Under the pieces are notes generated by a model, which saw only the letters and a list, made by a program, of their open reading frames with translations, ran no database searches and was not told the DNA's origin. Below are positions 53,504 to 63,241 of a stretch of 64,000 nucleotides of DNA, in pieces. Both the position numbers and the translations under genes were made by a program. Source of the stretch: Flavobacterium chilense (GTDB lineage Bacteria; Bacteroidota; Bacteroidia; Flavobacteriales; Flavobacteriaceae); the NCBI RefSeq assembly GCF_001602525.1, contig NZ_LSYT01000009.1, forward strand, positions 124,001 to 188,000, in the 5' to 3' direction. Each line of letters opens with the position of its first letter. Position 1 is the first letter of the stretch.

Positions 53504-53575
53504 GGTCCGTTCGTCTATCGGTTAGGACGCCAGGTTTTCATCCTGGTAAGGGGGGTTCGATTCCCCCACGGACTA
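53504..53575 (+). tRNA. tRNA-Glu (UUC), copy 1
   Basis: The full cloverleaf is present: acceptor GGTCCGT with ACGGACT, D stem GTCT/GGAC, anticodon stem CCAGG/CCTGG with loop TTTTCAT (anticodon TTC), and T stem GGGGG/CCCCC with loop TTCGATT. No CCA is encoded. Confidence 0.95.
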
Positions 53576-53615
53576 CTTTTTTTTCTGCGAATTAAGTTAT
53601 TTAACTTGATGTAAT

Positions 53616-53687
53616 GGTCCGTTCGTCTATCGGTTAGGACGCCAGGTTTTCATCCTGGTAAGGGGGGTTCGATTCCCCCACGGACTA
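53616..53687 (+). tRNA. tRNA-Glu (UUC), copy 2
   Basis: Identical over all 72 bases to the copy at 53504-53575, with the same anticodon loop TTTTCAT. The spacer between them is 40 bases. Confidence 0.95.
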
Positions 53688-53730
53688 CAATTTCAATTTC
53701 ATCTAAATTGAAGAAAACTTAGAAGAAATT

Positions 53731-53802
53731 GGTCTGTTCGTCTAGGGGTTAGGACTCCAGGCTTTCGTCCTGGTAACAGGGGTTCGATTCCCTTACAGAC
53801 TA
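53731..53802 (+). tRNA. tRNA-Glu (UUC), divergent copy 3
   Basis: The cloverleaf is intact: acceptor GGTCTGT/ACAGACT (C-G changed to T-A against copies 1 and 2), anticodon stem CCAGG/CCTGG with loop CTTTCGT (anticodon TTC), and T stem AGGGG/CCCTT. Position 37 is G where the other copies have A. No CCA is encoded. Confidence 0.9.
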
Positions 53803-53956
53803 CAAAATTAGTTGTAAATAAGTTTTGTAAAATAAAAATTGGTGTCTCGGTTTTTGTTTTATTAGTTAAAACCAAAGTGATTGTTTTACAATTGTGGGAG
53901 GTTTTTCTTTTTTAACTAGTATTTATAATTATTATTACATCTAAAATTAAAACAAA

Positions 53957-54208
53957 ATGGCAAATCATAAGTCAGCATTAAAAAGAATCAGAAGTAACGA
54001 AAAAAGAAGAGTTCTTAACAGATATCAACATAAAACTACTCGTAATGCAATTAAAGCATTAAGAATAGCTACTGATAAAGCTGATGCTACAGCAAAATTA
54101 TCAACTGTAATTTCTATGATTGATAAATTAGCTAAAAAGAACATCATTCATGATAATAAAGCTTCTAACTTGAAGTCTAAATTAACTAAACATGTTGCTA
54201 AATTGTAA
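53957..54208 (+). CDS. rpsT: 30S ribosomal protein S20
   Basis: The 83-residue protein is very basic and begins MANHKSALKRIRSNEKRRVLNRY, the hallmark of S20, with the typical three-helix bundle continuing through TRNAIKALR. It binds 16S rRNA during assembly of the small subunit. It is a single-gene unit with a good terminator after it and lies just downstream of the tRNA-Glu cluster. I found no clear TAnnTTTG in the 150-base gap, so its promoter is not assigned. Confidence 0.97.
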   Translation: MANHKSALKRIRSNEKRRVLNRYQHKTTRNAIKALRIATDKADATAKLSTVISMIDKLAKKNIIHDNKASNLKSKLTKHVAKL

Positions 54209-54236
54209 TTAATTACAATTTCCTAAAATATACAAG

Positions 54237-54264
54237 AAAGTCCTCTATTAGAGGACTTTTTTTT
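54237..54264 (+). terminator. intrinsic terminator after rpsT
   Basis: AAAGTCCTC (54237-54245) pairs with GAGGACTTT (54251-54259), followed by Ts. Confidence 0.85.
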
Positions 54265-54360
54265 GTTTGGATGTAATTGATTCAATAGATCAAAATTCAA
54301 ATTTCAATATGATATCCAATAAATATGAGGTTTTAAAATTGGGATTTGAATTTGGTTTTT

Positions 54361-54780
54361 TTATAAAATATCGATCTTCTTTTTAAGATATTCCAGCATA
54401 GGCTGTGTGATTGGTTTAGAAAGAAAATCTATTATAATAGGGTATTTTTTTGCTTTGGCAAGATCTTCAGGGTCTATTGTTGAAGAGAGTACAATCACGC
54501 TTGTTGCGGTATTAAAATCAGCATAATCCGGAGAAGTAAAGTGGTCTAAAAATTCCCAGCCACTCATAACTGGCATGTTTAAATCGAGAAAAATCAATTC
54601 TGGTTTTTTGTTTACTTTGTTTTTGCTGTTTGTGTATTTTAAAGTATTAAAATGATGGAGTGCTTCTTCTCCATTTTGAGCTGTAATAATTTCTTTTGAA
54701 AAAGATGATTTTGAAATTACTTTTTTGCATAACATTAACGTGATAGGATCATCGTCAATGCATAGAATTTGCTCGAGCAT
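54361..54780 (-). CDS. single-domain response regulator (CheY-like)
   Basis: The 139-residue protein is a receiver domain alone. The acidic pair is Asp9-Asp10-Asp11 in LCIDDDP, the phospho-acceptor is Asp66 in LIFLDLNMPVMSGWEF, and Lys122 is in FLSKPIT. It has no DNA-binding or output domain and should act by protein contact. It lies six bases after the PAS histidine kinase gene in the same direction, so it is the likely partner. The loop between strands 2 and 3 is about ten residues longer than usual (TLKYTNSKNKVNKKP). Confidence 0.92.
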   Translation of the reverse strand: MLEQILCIDDDPITLMLCKKVISKSSFSKEIITAQNGEEALHHFNTLKYTNSKNKVNKKPELIFLDLNMPVMSGWEFLDHFTSPDYADFNTATSVIVLSSTIDPEDLAKAKKYPIIIDFLSKPITQPMLEYLKKKIDIL

Positions 54781-54786
54781 GATGTG

Positions 54787-56496
54787 TTAATTTTTAAATG
54801 TTATTGTAAATGTAGTTCCTTTATTAACTTCGCTTTCGATACTAATTGTTCCTCCCATGGTTTCTACTTGTGATTTTACCAGATATAATCCCAGTCCTTT
54901 GCTGTCCGGGTAATTGTGAAATCTTTGGTATAGTCCAAAAACTTTATCACGGTTTCTTTCTAAATCAATCCCGATTCCGTTGTCTTTAAAGGTTAAAATG
55001 GCTTTATGATCTATTTGTTCTGCAATAATAGATATTTTTAATTTTCTATTTTCAGATTTGTATTTTATAGAGTTGGTGAGCAGATTAAGTAAAATGCTTT
55101 CTATGTATGCTTTATTGGTGTTTAGTAAAGGAACCTTGTCAAATTTTAATTTGATGATAGGTTTGTGTAATTCGATTTGAAAGGAAAGTTGGTTAAATAC
55201 GTTCTCGAATACTTCTTGTAAAGAAACCTCTTCTTTTTGCATTGAAGGATTGTCTTTTATGATGATGACTTTTACTAAGTCATTTATGGTTTCATTTAGT
55301 AAATGCGTAGATTTGGTAAACCCGTTTAGGATTTCTTCCAGTTCCGGATTGTCGATCGGAATATCGTCAATAAGATTTAAAAGTCCGATTAAATTGGATA
55401 ATGGTGCACGTAAGTTGTGCGAAGTGATATATGAGAATTGTTTTAAGTCTTTGTTGTTTTGTGTTAATTCGCGAATTAAATGCTCTTTTTCTGTTTCTAA
55501 TTTCTTTTCGTCAGTAATGTCTCTTTGTATTGAAATCCAGTGGGTAATGACTCCTTCGCTGTTGAAGATTGGAATCATGGAAAATCTAACCCAATATTCC
55601 TCATTTTGTTTAGTGTAGGTTATAGTTTCGATCAGGCACTCTTCTTCATTTTTTATTGCTCTTAATAGTTTTTTAAGTTCTTCTGAGTCTGATTTTGGCC
55701 CTTTGAAAATATTTGGTGATTTTCCGATTATCTCATTTGACATATAACCTGACATTTGGGAGAATGCAGGATTAACATATACTATTTTTGGAATTCTACG
55801 ATTTGCAGAATTGGCTTCTGTAATTAAAATAGAATCTTTAGATTGTGTGATTACCGTTTCTAAAAGTTTTAGACGTTGCTCTTCTTCTTTTTGTTTGGTA
55901 ATGTCCTGAATGGCTCCAATCATTCTAATGGCTCTTCCGTTTTCGTCCTTTAATAAAAAACCACGGTCTAAAACATATTTATAGGTTCCGTTGGCACACC
56001 TGAAACGGTATTGATCCTGCCATTTTTCGGTTTTTTGCTCAATAAATGAATATAATTTAATAGACATTCTGATGCTGTCTTCGGGATGAATTTTGTCAAA
56101 CCACCATTTTGAGGTCTTGCCTACTTCTGAAGGATTGTAGCCAAAAACACTTTCGATTCCTTTGTTCCAGTTTATGCTGTCTTCCTGAATTTTCCAGTCC
56201 CAAATTGTGTCGCTGGTTGCTTTTGCAACAATGTCATATTTTTCGTTAGATTCTTTAATTTCTTCGTTTGTCTCTTTTAATTTTTTGAAAACGGCTACGT
56301 TTCTTTTTTCGTTTTTAGAGAGTATGTATTTGAAAAATAGGGCAGTAGTGAAAATGAAAAAAATGTCTTTTAGAAAGAAAATAAAAAAATACTCGGTCTT
56401 TGAAAAGTGGGTAATAAGCAACTTGTGGCAAACAATTGCCACAAATAACGATATGATAATGTAAACCAGAGTAATTTGTAGAGTTTTGCTTTTCAT
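54787..56496 (-). CDS. PAS-domain sensor histidine kinase
   Basis: The 569-residue protein has two N-terminal membrane helices (about 5-25 and 38-60) with a short loop. Two PAS domains follow: one at about 85-200 (WDWKIQEDSINWNKGIESVFGY; PAC text YRFRCANGTYKYV) and one at about 210-330 (VNPAFSQMSGYMSNEIIGKSP). The phospho-acceptor is His360 in ITSHNLRAP. The ATPase domain has LTNSIKY, DNGIGID and GLGLYLVKS. The periplasmic part is short, so sensing probably occurs in the cytoplasm through the PAS domains. It is co-transcribed with the downstream receiver protein. Confidence 0.92.
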   Translation of the reverse strand: MKSKTLQITLVYIIISLFVAIVCHKLLITHFSKTEYFFIFFLKDIFFIFTTALFFKYILSKNEKRNVAVFKKLKETNEEIKESNEKYDIVAKATSDTIWDWKIQEDSINWNKGIESVFGYNPSEVGKTSKWWFDKIHPEDSIRMSIKLYSFIEQKTEKWQDQYRFRCANGTYKYVLDRGFLLKDENGRAIRMIGAIQDITKQKEEEQRLKLLETVITQSKDSILITEANSANRRIPKIVYVNPAFSQMSGYMSNEIIGKSPNIFKGPKSDSEELKKLLRAIKNEEECLIETITYTKQNEEYWVRFSMIPIFNSEGVITHWISIQRDITDEKKLETEKEHLIRELTQNNKDLKQFSYITSHNLRAPLSNLIGLLNLIDDIPIDNPELEEILNGFTKSTHLLNETINDLVKVIIIKDNPSMQKEEVSLQEVFENVFNQLSFQIELHKPIIKLKFDKVPLLNTNKAYIESILLNLLTNSIKYKSENRKLKISIIAEQIDHKAILTFKDNGIGIDLERNRDKVFGLYQRFHNYPDSKGLGLYLVKSQVETMGGTISIESEVNKGTTFTITFKN

Positions 56497-56637
56497 TACT
56501 CAAATATAGTTAAATTAACTATAATTAAACAATAAGAAAAGTTCATTTTACACTTAAATTTACGTTCTCTTTAATGAACTAATTACTTGTCTATACGCAA
56601 ACTATCACAGAAACGTTTTTTATATCAAAATAAAGTG

Positions 56638-56645
56638 TACCTTTG
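56638..56645 (+). promoter_or_regulatory. promoter -7 element for typA
   Basis: TACCTTTG matches TAnnTTTG, 19 bases before the ATG at 56665. Confidence 0.55.
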
Positions 56646-56664
56646 CACCCATTAAAAATCTCAG

Positions 56665-58461
56665 ATGGAATCTATTAGAAATATTGCAATTATTGCCCAC
56701 GTCGATCACGGTAAAACCACTTTGGTTGATAAAATTATGTATCACTGTCAATTATTTCGTGACAACGAAAATACAGGTGATTTAATTCTTGATAATAACG
56801 ATTTAGAGCGTGAAAGAGGTATTACTATTACTTCTAAAAACGTATCAGTTCAATACAAAGGAACAAAAATCAATATTATCGACACTCCTGGTCACGCCGA
56901 TTTTGGAGGTGAAGTAGAACGTGTATTGAACATGGCCGATGGTGTATGTTTGCTAGTGGATGCTTTTGAAGGGCCAATGCCACAAACGCGTTTTGTATTA
57001 CAAAAAGCTATCGACTTAGGTCTTAAGCCATGTGTAGTTATCAATAAGGTAGATAAAGAAAACTGTACTCCTGAAGAAGTTCATGAAAAAGTTTTTGACT
57101 TAATGTTTGAATTAGGTGCTCAAGAATGGCAGTTGGATTTCCCAACCGTTTATGGTTCAGCTAAAAACAACTGGATGTCTGATCATTGGGAAAACGTAAC
57201 TGATAATGTTGAGGCATTATTGGATATGGTTGTTGAAAATGTACCTGCTCCTAAAGTTTCTGAAGGAACACCACAAATGTTAATTACATCTTTAGATTTC
57301 TCTGCTTTTACAGGTCGTATTGCTATTGGTCGTCTTGAAAGAGGAGTTCTTAAAGAAGGAATGCCAATCTCATTAGTAAAAAGAGATGGTACTGTATCTA
57401 AATCTCGTATCAAAGAACTTCATACTTTTGAAGGGCTTGGTCGTAAAAAAGTAGAACAAGTTATTGCCGGAGATATTTGTGCAATCATTGGAGTTGAAGG
57501 TTTTGAAATTGGTGATACTATTGCTGATTTTGAAAATCCGGAAGGTCTAAAAACGATTGATATCGACGAACCTACTATGAGTATGTTGTTTACAATCAAT
57601 GACTCTCCTTTCTTTGGTAAAGAGGGTAAATTTGTAACTTCTCGTCATATTAGAGAAAGATTAACAAAAGAATTAGAGAAAAACTTAGCAATGAAGTTAG
57701 GTGAAACTGATTCTGCAGATAAATTCATGGTTTTTGGTCGTGGAGTACTTCACTTATCTGTTCTTATTGAAACAATGAGAAGAGAAGGGTACGAGTTACA
57801 AATTGGTCAGCCACAAGTTATCATCAAAGAAATTGATGGTAAAAAATGTGAGCCAATTGAGGAATTAACAATCGATTTACCAGAATCACTTTCAGGTAGA
57901 GCAGTAGAGTTTGTTTCTTTCCGTAAAGGAGAAATGTTGAGTATGGAAACTAAGGGTGAGCGTATGATCATTAAATTTAATATTCCATCACGTGGAATTA
58001 TTGGTTTAAGAAATCAATTGCTTACTGCTACAGCTGGTGAGGCTATTATGGCACACCGTTTTATTGGGTATGAGCCTTACAAAGGAGAAATTGCCGGACG
58101 TAACAAAGGTTCATTAATTTCTATGGAAAAAGGAAAAGCTATTCCTTATTCTATCGATAAATTACAAGATCGTGGTAAGTTTTTTGTTGAACCAAATGCT
58201 GAAATTTACGAAGGTCAGGTAATTGGTGAAAACTCTCGTGGTGATGATATGTGTGTAAACGTAACAAAAGAGAAAAAACAATCTAACGTTCGTTCTTCTG
58301 GAAATGATGATAAAGCCAGAATTATTCCACCAATTATTTTCTCTCTTGAAGAAGCTTTAGAATACATTCAAAAAGATGAATATGTAGAGGTTACTCCAAA
58401 ATCTATTCGTTTAAGAAAGATTTACTTAACTGAAACAGATAGAAAAAGATTTAAAATCTAA
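56665..58461 (+). CDS. typA: translational GTPase TypA/BipA
   Basis: The 598-residue protein has the five-domain layout of TypA. The GTPase domain carries G1 AHVDHGKTT, G2 ERERGITI, G3 DTPGHADFGGE and G4 NKVD. A beta-barrel domain II (about 205-300) and EF-G-like domains III and V follow. The TypA-specific C-terminal domain ends with IRLRKIYLTETDRKRFKI. It binds the ribosome near the factor site and helps growth and ribosome assembly at low temperature or stress. It is a single-gene unit with a promoter and a terminator. Codon use is even, as expected for a highly expressed gene. Confidence 0.97.
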   Translation: MESIRNIAIIAHVDHGKTTLVDKIMYHCQLFRDNENTGDLILDNNDLERERGITITSKNVSVQYKGTKINIIDTPGHADFGGEVERVLNMADGVCLLVDAFEGPMPQTRFVLQKAIDLGLKPCVVINKVDKENCTPEEVHEKVFDLMFELGAQEWQLDFPTVYGSAKNNWMSDHWENVTDNVEALLDMVVENVPAPKVSEGTPQMLITSLDFSAFTGRIAIGRLERGVLKEGMPISLVKRDGTVSKSRIKELHTFEGLGRKKVEQVIAGDICAIIGVEGFEIGDTIADFENPEGLKTIDIDEPTMSMLFTINDSPFFGKEGKFVTSRHIRERLTKELEKNLAMKLGETDSADKFMVFGRGVLHLSVLIETMRREGYELQIGQPQVIIKEIDGKKCEPIEELTIDLPESLSGRAVEFVSFRKGEMLSMETKGERMIIKFNIPSRGIIGLRNQLLTATAGEAIMAHRFIGYEPYKGEIAGRNKGSLISMEKGKAIPYSIDKLQDRGKFFVEPNAEIYEGQVIGENSRGDDMCVNVTKEKKQSNVRSSGNDDKARIIPPIIFSLEEALEYIQKDEYVEVTPKSIRLRKIYLTETDRKRFKI

Positions 58462-58485
58462 TTCGTTTTAAGTTTCAATATAAAA

Positions 58486-58524
58486 AATCCCAAATTCCAA
58501 TTAAGGAGTTTGGGATTCTTTTTT
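58486..58524 (+). terminator. intrinsic terminator after typA
   Basis: AATCCCAAATTCC (58486-58498) pairs with GGAGTTTGGGATT (58505-58517), one wobble, followed by Ts. Confidence 0.85.
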
Positions 58525-58562
58525 GCTGTCTTTTTAAGTTTAGTGTTTGAGTTTTGATGAAG

Positions 58563-61500
58563 TTATCTTTTCAGGCTAAAATGACCTTTTGTTTCACGAC
58601 CATCTTCCAGTTTCAAAGTATACCAATAGTCATCTGCGGGCATTGGACTGCCTGCATATGTTCCGTCCCATCCATTGCCTGATGTTGTAATTTGCTTGAT
58701 TAGTTTGCCATATCGGTCAAAAATAAGAATTTTGCCTCCTGAATTAAAAGTATCATTTGCTCCCTGTATGTTCCAATAGTCATTATAACCATCATTATTG
58801 GGTGTGAAAAATTTAGGAATTCCGAGTACTGCTATAGTTTTGGAAATTGTTCCGCAACCATTTTTATCATGAATATAAAGCTCATGAATGCCGGAACGAA
58901 CATTATCAAAGAAATTAGATTGCTGAAAAGGGCCATTAGACTCATCAATACTGTATTCATAATCTCCAGCACCGGAAACGTTTGCCTGAACAGTGTTGTA
59001 ATCTGATAAGTCTGAGATAGAAACAGAATCCAGATGTGCAATATCTGAGGCAATTACAGAAATAGTCCGGGTTCTGCTGCAACTATTTTCGTCTTTAGTA
59101 AAGACTTCTACAGTGTATTTCCCTTCTTCATTTACATCTAAGGTTTCACTTGTCTCTCCGGGAATTACACTTCCGTCTTTTGACCAGATATAGGTGTAAG
59201 TATTTGGAGTGATATTACCTATAATTCCTGCATCGAGCTGTATAAAAAAAGAAGGTAAATTTGAGCATACTAATTTGTCTGCAATTTGATTTGTGTTGGT
59301 ATCAATATCAGGTTTTGGATTTACTTTAAGACTTATATATGCTCCTAATCCAAAACAGGAATTGTCCAGATTGCTATCAACACGTACCCAAATTTCTTGC
59401 TGATTAGGTATTGTATTTCTGTAATTTGCAGGATTTGTAATGGCATTGGTTTCTGCGAAAGCATCAATTTCAGTAGCATAATATTTTATAGTATAATTTG
59501 CTCCAGAAGAAGGGAGCATGCCCTGAATATCGTTTGTTGCACTACTAAAATCAAAAGTTGCAATTCCGTCTTTGTCATTATTGTTGGTATCAATAAAATC
59601 GTCACAAACGCTAAATGATCTTTTAAAATTTGGATCAATTTGCGTTGTTGATACTATCAGATTCAATTGAGCGACAGAAAAACATCCATTTGAATTCTCT
59701 ACTCTTGCCCAAATATTTTTATTGCTACTGCTTGAAAACGAAAGAGGATTTGAAATTAATACAGCAGGATCTTTTACGTTTGCTCCTGCCAAAGTAGTAT
59801 AATAAGTAAATATTTCGCTGGTTGAATTGGCAGAAATAAAACTGTTTTTCTCGGTTACATTAAAATTAGAAATCCCATCAGTATCATCATCACATTGCAC
59901 TAGTGTAATTGGAGAGTTTAAAACAGGTAAAGTAAAAAGACTTAGTTTTACAACGTTAGAAGAGATTAATCCGCAGGCATTGTTGTTTCGGTTTAATTGA
60001 ACACGATACAGGTAACCATTCATTGCAATGTTTGCTTTTTGGATCGTTATAGATGCAGTATTTGTTCCTGAATAAGTTGTATTATTAGTCAATGTATTCC
60101 ATGTCTTTCCGTTATCAGTAGAAAGCTGCCATTGAAAAGTATCAGCATCTGATGTGATGCTGAAAATCGCCTTTTGTGATTCACAAACTGCTTGATTTTC
60201 GGGTTGTTTAGTGGTTAAAATTGGCGCAGCAAAATGAATGTAATTCATGTTAGGAGTTGTATAGCCATCGGTTCCACTTGTCACCACTCCTCGGGGGGTT
60301 ACAATAACAGGTATATTCCCTAACTGACCATCAAAATTTGGATCTGTAAATCCAGCTTCTATAACATCATTGCAACCGTCGTTGTCACTATCAATTTCCG
60401 TATGGTTTTTTATACCATCACCATCAGAATCTGAAACGGTATAGTTTAAGATACCACTATCAGGGCTTGTTTCTAAAGAATCTGCTAATCCATTAATCCC
60501 AAAAGCATTTCCATCAATAATTCCGTCTTTGTTAACATCCGGAGCATTACTTCCTGATTCTGTTAAATCATATATACCATCATTGTCACTGTCTAAGTCA
60601 AGATAGTTTGGAATACCATCATTATCCGTATCAATTGGTGGTGCAGAAGGCGTAAAAATATCGTCCATTCCATCCAGATTAGTGTCGGTGTTAGATAAGG
60701 CTATTGGTTTTAATTGCGATTCAATTATATCCGGTATGCCGTCATTGTCTGAGTCTAAGTCTAACTGATCAGGAATTCCGTCACCATCAGTATCTTTGGG
60801 TACACAAGTGGCGGTAAGTTTAAATGTTGATTTATTATCTGCAGTATCTAATAGATTTTTATGTGTGATTTTTAATGACTGAGTTTGATAAGACTGAAAC
60901 TTAAATGTACCTGTTCCGGCAGGCAAAGGAACACTTCCGTTTAATCGGAAACGAATTTCGAAAGAAGAGAACTGCGTAACACCACTTTCGTAAATTCCGT
61001 CATAATTGGTGTCAATTAATAATTGATTATCGGGATTGAGAACCGTTATGGTCTTGTCAACATCTGAGTTGATTATGTACTCAGAATCTGAGTTTAATAA
61101 ATCAGTTGTATTTGCAGTCGCAACATATTCTAATCTAAGATTTATTGGTTTTGCAAAATTCAGCGTATAGCTTACAGAAGAACTTTTTCCGGCTAAAACT
61201 TCAGTAACAAAACTGCCATCTGCATTTCCGGCAAAAGGAGCTATGGCGGGAGGTGTTGTATTAGTAATAGTACCTGAAAATGAATTGGAATAAGTTCCAA
61301 CTGTTACTGTACCTGTATTTGGATTCGAGGTATTTATTGCCATATCTCCATAAGATTCCGTACAGTTTGTTATACCATCGTTATCATAATCAATGTCTAT
61401 ATTATCGTTTACTAAATCATTATCGAGATTAATTGGGCATAAGCTTACCGGAATCTTGTCTGAGAAAATATTAGTCAAACAGCCTGAAATACTTCCTCTT

Positions 61501-63065
61501 ACCTGATAAAAACCTGGTTGGGTAGGAGTGTAATTATTTTTGGTTTCACCTGGAATGATTACATCGTCTTTATACCATTGAAAAGTATCATAAGATGATA
61601 AAGAATTGATCTTTAGTGATACATTTGGAATGCATGCTGAAGCTGTTAATGCGATTTTACCACTTACAATCTCCGGTTTTAGGTCAAAACCTGAATAATA
61701 ACCGCCATAAGTTGCGGCTCCATTAGTTCCAAAATATGAAACATATACCTGTTTTGTTGATTTGATTGCTATATTTCCGGATAAAGCTTCCACGTTATAA
61801 CGCACAAATGCTGTTGTTCCATCAATTGCAACGGGAGATGCCTTAATAGCGCTGTTATTTAATAAGACTGTAGCACCTGTTTCAGTCACAATGTTTAGAA
61901 CTCCATTAAAAGTATTATTGCCAATAGATTGAATTTGAGGAATGTTGTCTACTGTATTTGGTGTAGCACAATTTATAGGCGGGACAAAAAATAAATTTTG
62001 GTTAGCAGGACTTTCGCTTCCTCCAATACTTTGATAAGCAAATACATTAGCAGATGTTTTTACGTATAAACTTCCATTATTAAACAGACTTCCATCTATA
62101 GCTATATATTCGCCAATATTGAGTGTTTTGTATGGAGTAGCAGAACCATTAAGAAAAATTTCAGTGTTATTATAATGTGCAACTAGCAAAACACGTTCTA
62201 ATTCATCTGTTCCAAGACCTCTAATGAAAATGTATTCTTTTCCTGTTTTTTCTAATGAAACAATTTGATCAAAACCCACATCTCTTCCCACAGGGCTTAA
62301 AGTACCATTTTGAGCTTGCCCTAATAATATACTGTTGCTTCCTCCAAACGAACCAGAATTAACTACCACAGGTTTATCAGAGACAACCAATGCTCCAATC
62401 ATTTTAGAACTATTGGATACACTTGTAATATTATTATAGTTTTTTAAAGCGAGAACATAACTTTCGTTTTTGTTTAGGGTTACCGTTATTGGCCCGGAAA
62501 TAATAGTTCCATCTAAAAGCTGTGTTCCGTTTTGAATATCTGATAGGGTTACTTTAGTTCCGTTTTCTGTAGCCATGATCGAAGCAAAATTCAATAATGT
62601 TGTATCAAAAAGCGGGTTTAACATTGCTCCTAATCTAAAAGTAGTGCCCAGCGCGCTGTTTCCTTTAGATACTAATCCTCCGGCATGGTTATAGCCGCCT
62701 TGCTCGTTTCGGCCGGCATTGACTCTGGCGCTTACATAAATTAAGTCTTCAGCTTCAATAATATATCCGCGATTGGCTACAACTCCCAGACTATTCAGAG
62801 GTGTAAATAATTGTGTATTAAGACCTGTTCCAATATAATACCGATAAGGATTGGTGTTGTTTACAGTTCCTGTAATTACACTTCCGCCATTGGCAATGAT
62901 TTTAAAATTGACATTGGCGACATTTGGAGTTGAGATGTACAGATACTGATCTTCGGCAAATCCGGCAACTGAAACTAATGGGGGGATATAATGTGTTTTG
63001 CTAAACTGCGAAAAACAATTTACTGTGCAAAACAGTAATAATATAAAATGTAATACTTTTTTCAT
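58563..63065 (-). CDS. large surface protein with IgGFc-binding-like N-terminus and T9SS type B sorting domain
   Basis: The 1500-residue protein has a signal peptide (about 1-20) and then an IgGFc-binding-protein N-terminal-like domain (about 25-380; VSVAGFAEDQYLYISTP, SGSFGGSNSILLGQ, GRDVGFDQIV, YIFIRGLGTDE). An Ig-like part follows (about 480-540). Calcium-binding thrombospondin type 3-like stretches with DTDGDGIPDQLDLDSDNDG occur at about 755-785 and 881-900. Further Ig-like parts are at about 985-1350. The C-terminal 85 residues form the CHU_C/type B signal (FFTPNNDGYNDYW, IFDRYGKL, WDGTYAG) with the end GHFSLKR. It is exported by T9SS and probably displayed on the surface. The ligand is unknown. 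Confidence 0.85.
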   Translation of the reverse strand: MKKVLHFILLLFCTVNCFSQFSKTHYIPPLVSVAGFAEDQYLYISTPNVANVNFKIIANGGSVITGTVNNTNPYRYYIGTGLNTQLFTPLNSLGVVANRGYIIEAEDLIYVSARVNAGRNEQGGYNHAGGLVSKGNSALGTTFRLGAMLNPLFDTTLLNFASIMATENGTKVTLSDIQNGTQLLDGTIISGPITVTLNKNESYVLALKNYNNITSVSNSSKMIGALVVSDKPVVVNSGSFGGSNSILLGQAQNGTLSPVGRDVGFDQIVSLEKTGKEYIFIRGLGTDELERVLLVAHYNNTEIFLNGSATPYKTLNIGEYIAIDGSLFNNGSLYVKTSANVFAYQSIGGSESPANQNLFFVPPINCATPNTVDNIPQIQSIGNNTFNGVLNIVTETGATVLLNNSAIKASPVAIDGTTAFVRYNVEALSGNIAIKSTKQVYVSYFGTNGAATYGGYYSGFDLKPEIVSGKIALTASACIPNVSLKINSLSSYDTFQWYKDDVIIPGETKNNYTPTQPGFYQVRGSISGCLTNIFSDKIPVSLCPINLDNDLVNDNIDIDYDNDGITNCTESYGDMAINTSNPNTGTVTVGTYSNSFSGTITNTTPPAIAPFAGNADGSFVTEVLAGKSSSVSYTLNFAKPINLRLEYVATANTTDLLNSDSEYIINSDVDKTITVLNPDNQLLIDTNYDGIYESGVTQFSSFEIRFRLNGSVPLPAGTGTFKFQSYQTQSLKITHKNLLDTADNKSTFKLTATCVPKDTDGDGIPDQLDLDSDNDGIPDIIESQLKPIALSNTDTNLDGMDDIFTPSAPPIDTDNDGIPNYLDLDSDNDGIYDLTESGSNAPDVNKDGIIDGNAFGINGLADSLETSPDSGILNYTVSDSDGDGIKNHTEIDSDNDGCNDVIEAGFTDPNFDGQLGNIPVIVTPRGVVTSGTDGYTTPNMNYIHFAAPILTTKQPENQAVCESQKAIFSITSDADTFQWQLSTDNGKTWNTLTNNTTYSGTNTASITIQKANIAMNGYLYRVQLNRNNNACGLISSNVVKLSLFTLPVLNSPITLVQCDDDTDGISNFNVTEKNSFISANSTSEIFTYYTTLAGANVKDPAVLISNPLSFSSSSNKNIWARVENSNGCFSVAQLNLIVSTTQIDPNFKRSFSVCDDFIDTNNNDKDGIATFDFSSATNDIQGMLPSSGANYTIKYYATEIDAFAETNAITNPANYRNTIPNQQEIWVRVDSNLDNSCFGLGAYISLKVNPKPDIDTNTNQIADKLVCSNLPSFFIQLDAGIIGNITPNTYTYIWSKDGSVIPGETSETLDVNEEGKYTVEVFTKDENSCSRTRTISVIASDIAHLDSVSISDLSDYNTVQANVSGAGDYEYSIDESNGPFQQSNFFDNVRSGIHELYIHDKNGCGTISKTIAVLGIPKFFTPNNDGYNDYWNIQGANDTFNSGGKILIFDRYGKLIKQITTSGNGWDGTYAGSPMPADDYWYTLKLEDGRETKGHFSLKR

Positions 63066-63241
63066 TGGCTTGGTTAGTAGCTTTTTAATGAATTGAAACG
63101 CTCAAGCCAAAATAGGTTTTATTTTAGTTTTTTTTTGTAATAATAAGTTTTTTTTCTTCTTAAAGGAGAAAAATTGAATTTTGAACTCTAAAATTTATCG
63201 AAAAATAGCAATAGATATTTAGTGTTTGTGCTTTAAACAAA

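Noticed and set aside
53731..53802. Third tRNA as tRNA-Gln or other
   Set aside because: The anticodon in the seven-base loop is TTC, which reads Glu codons.
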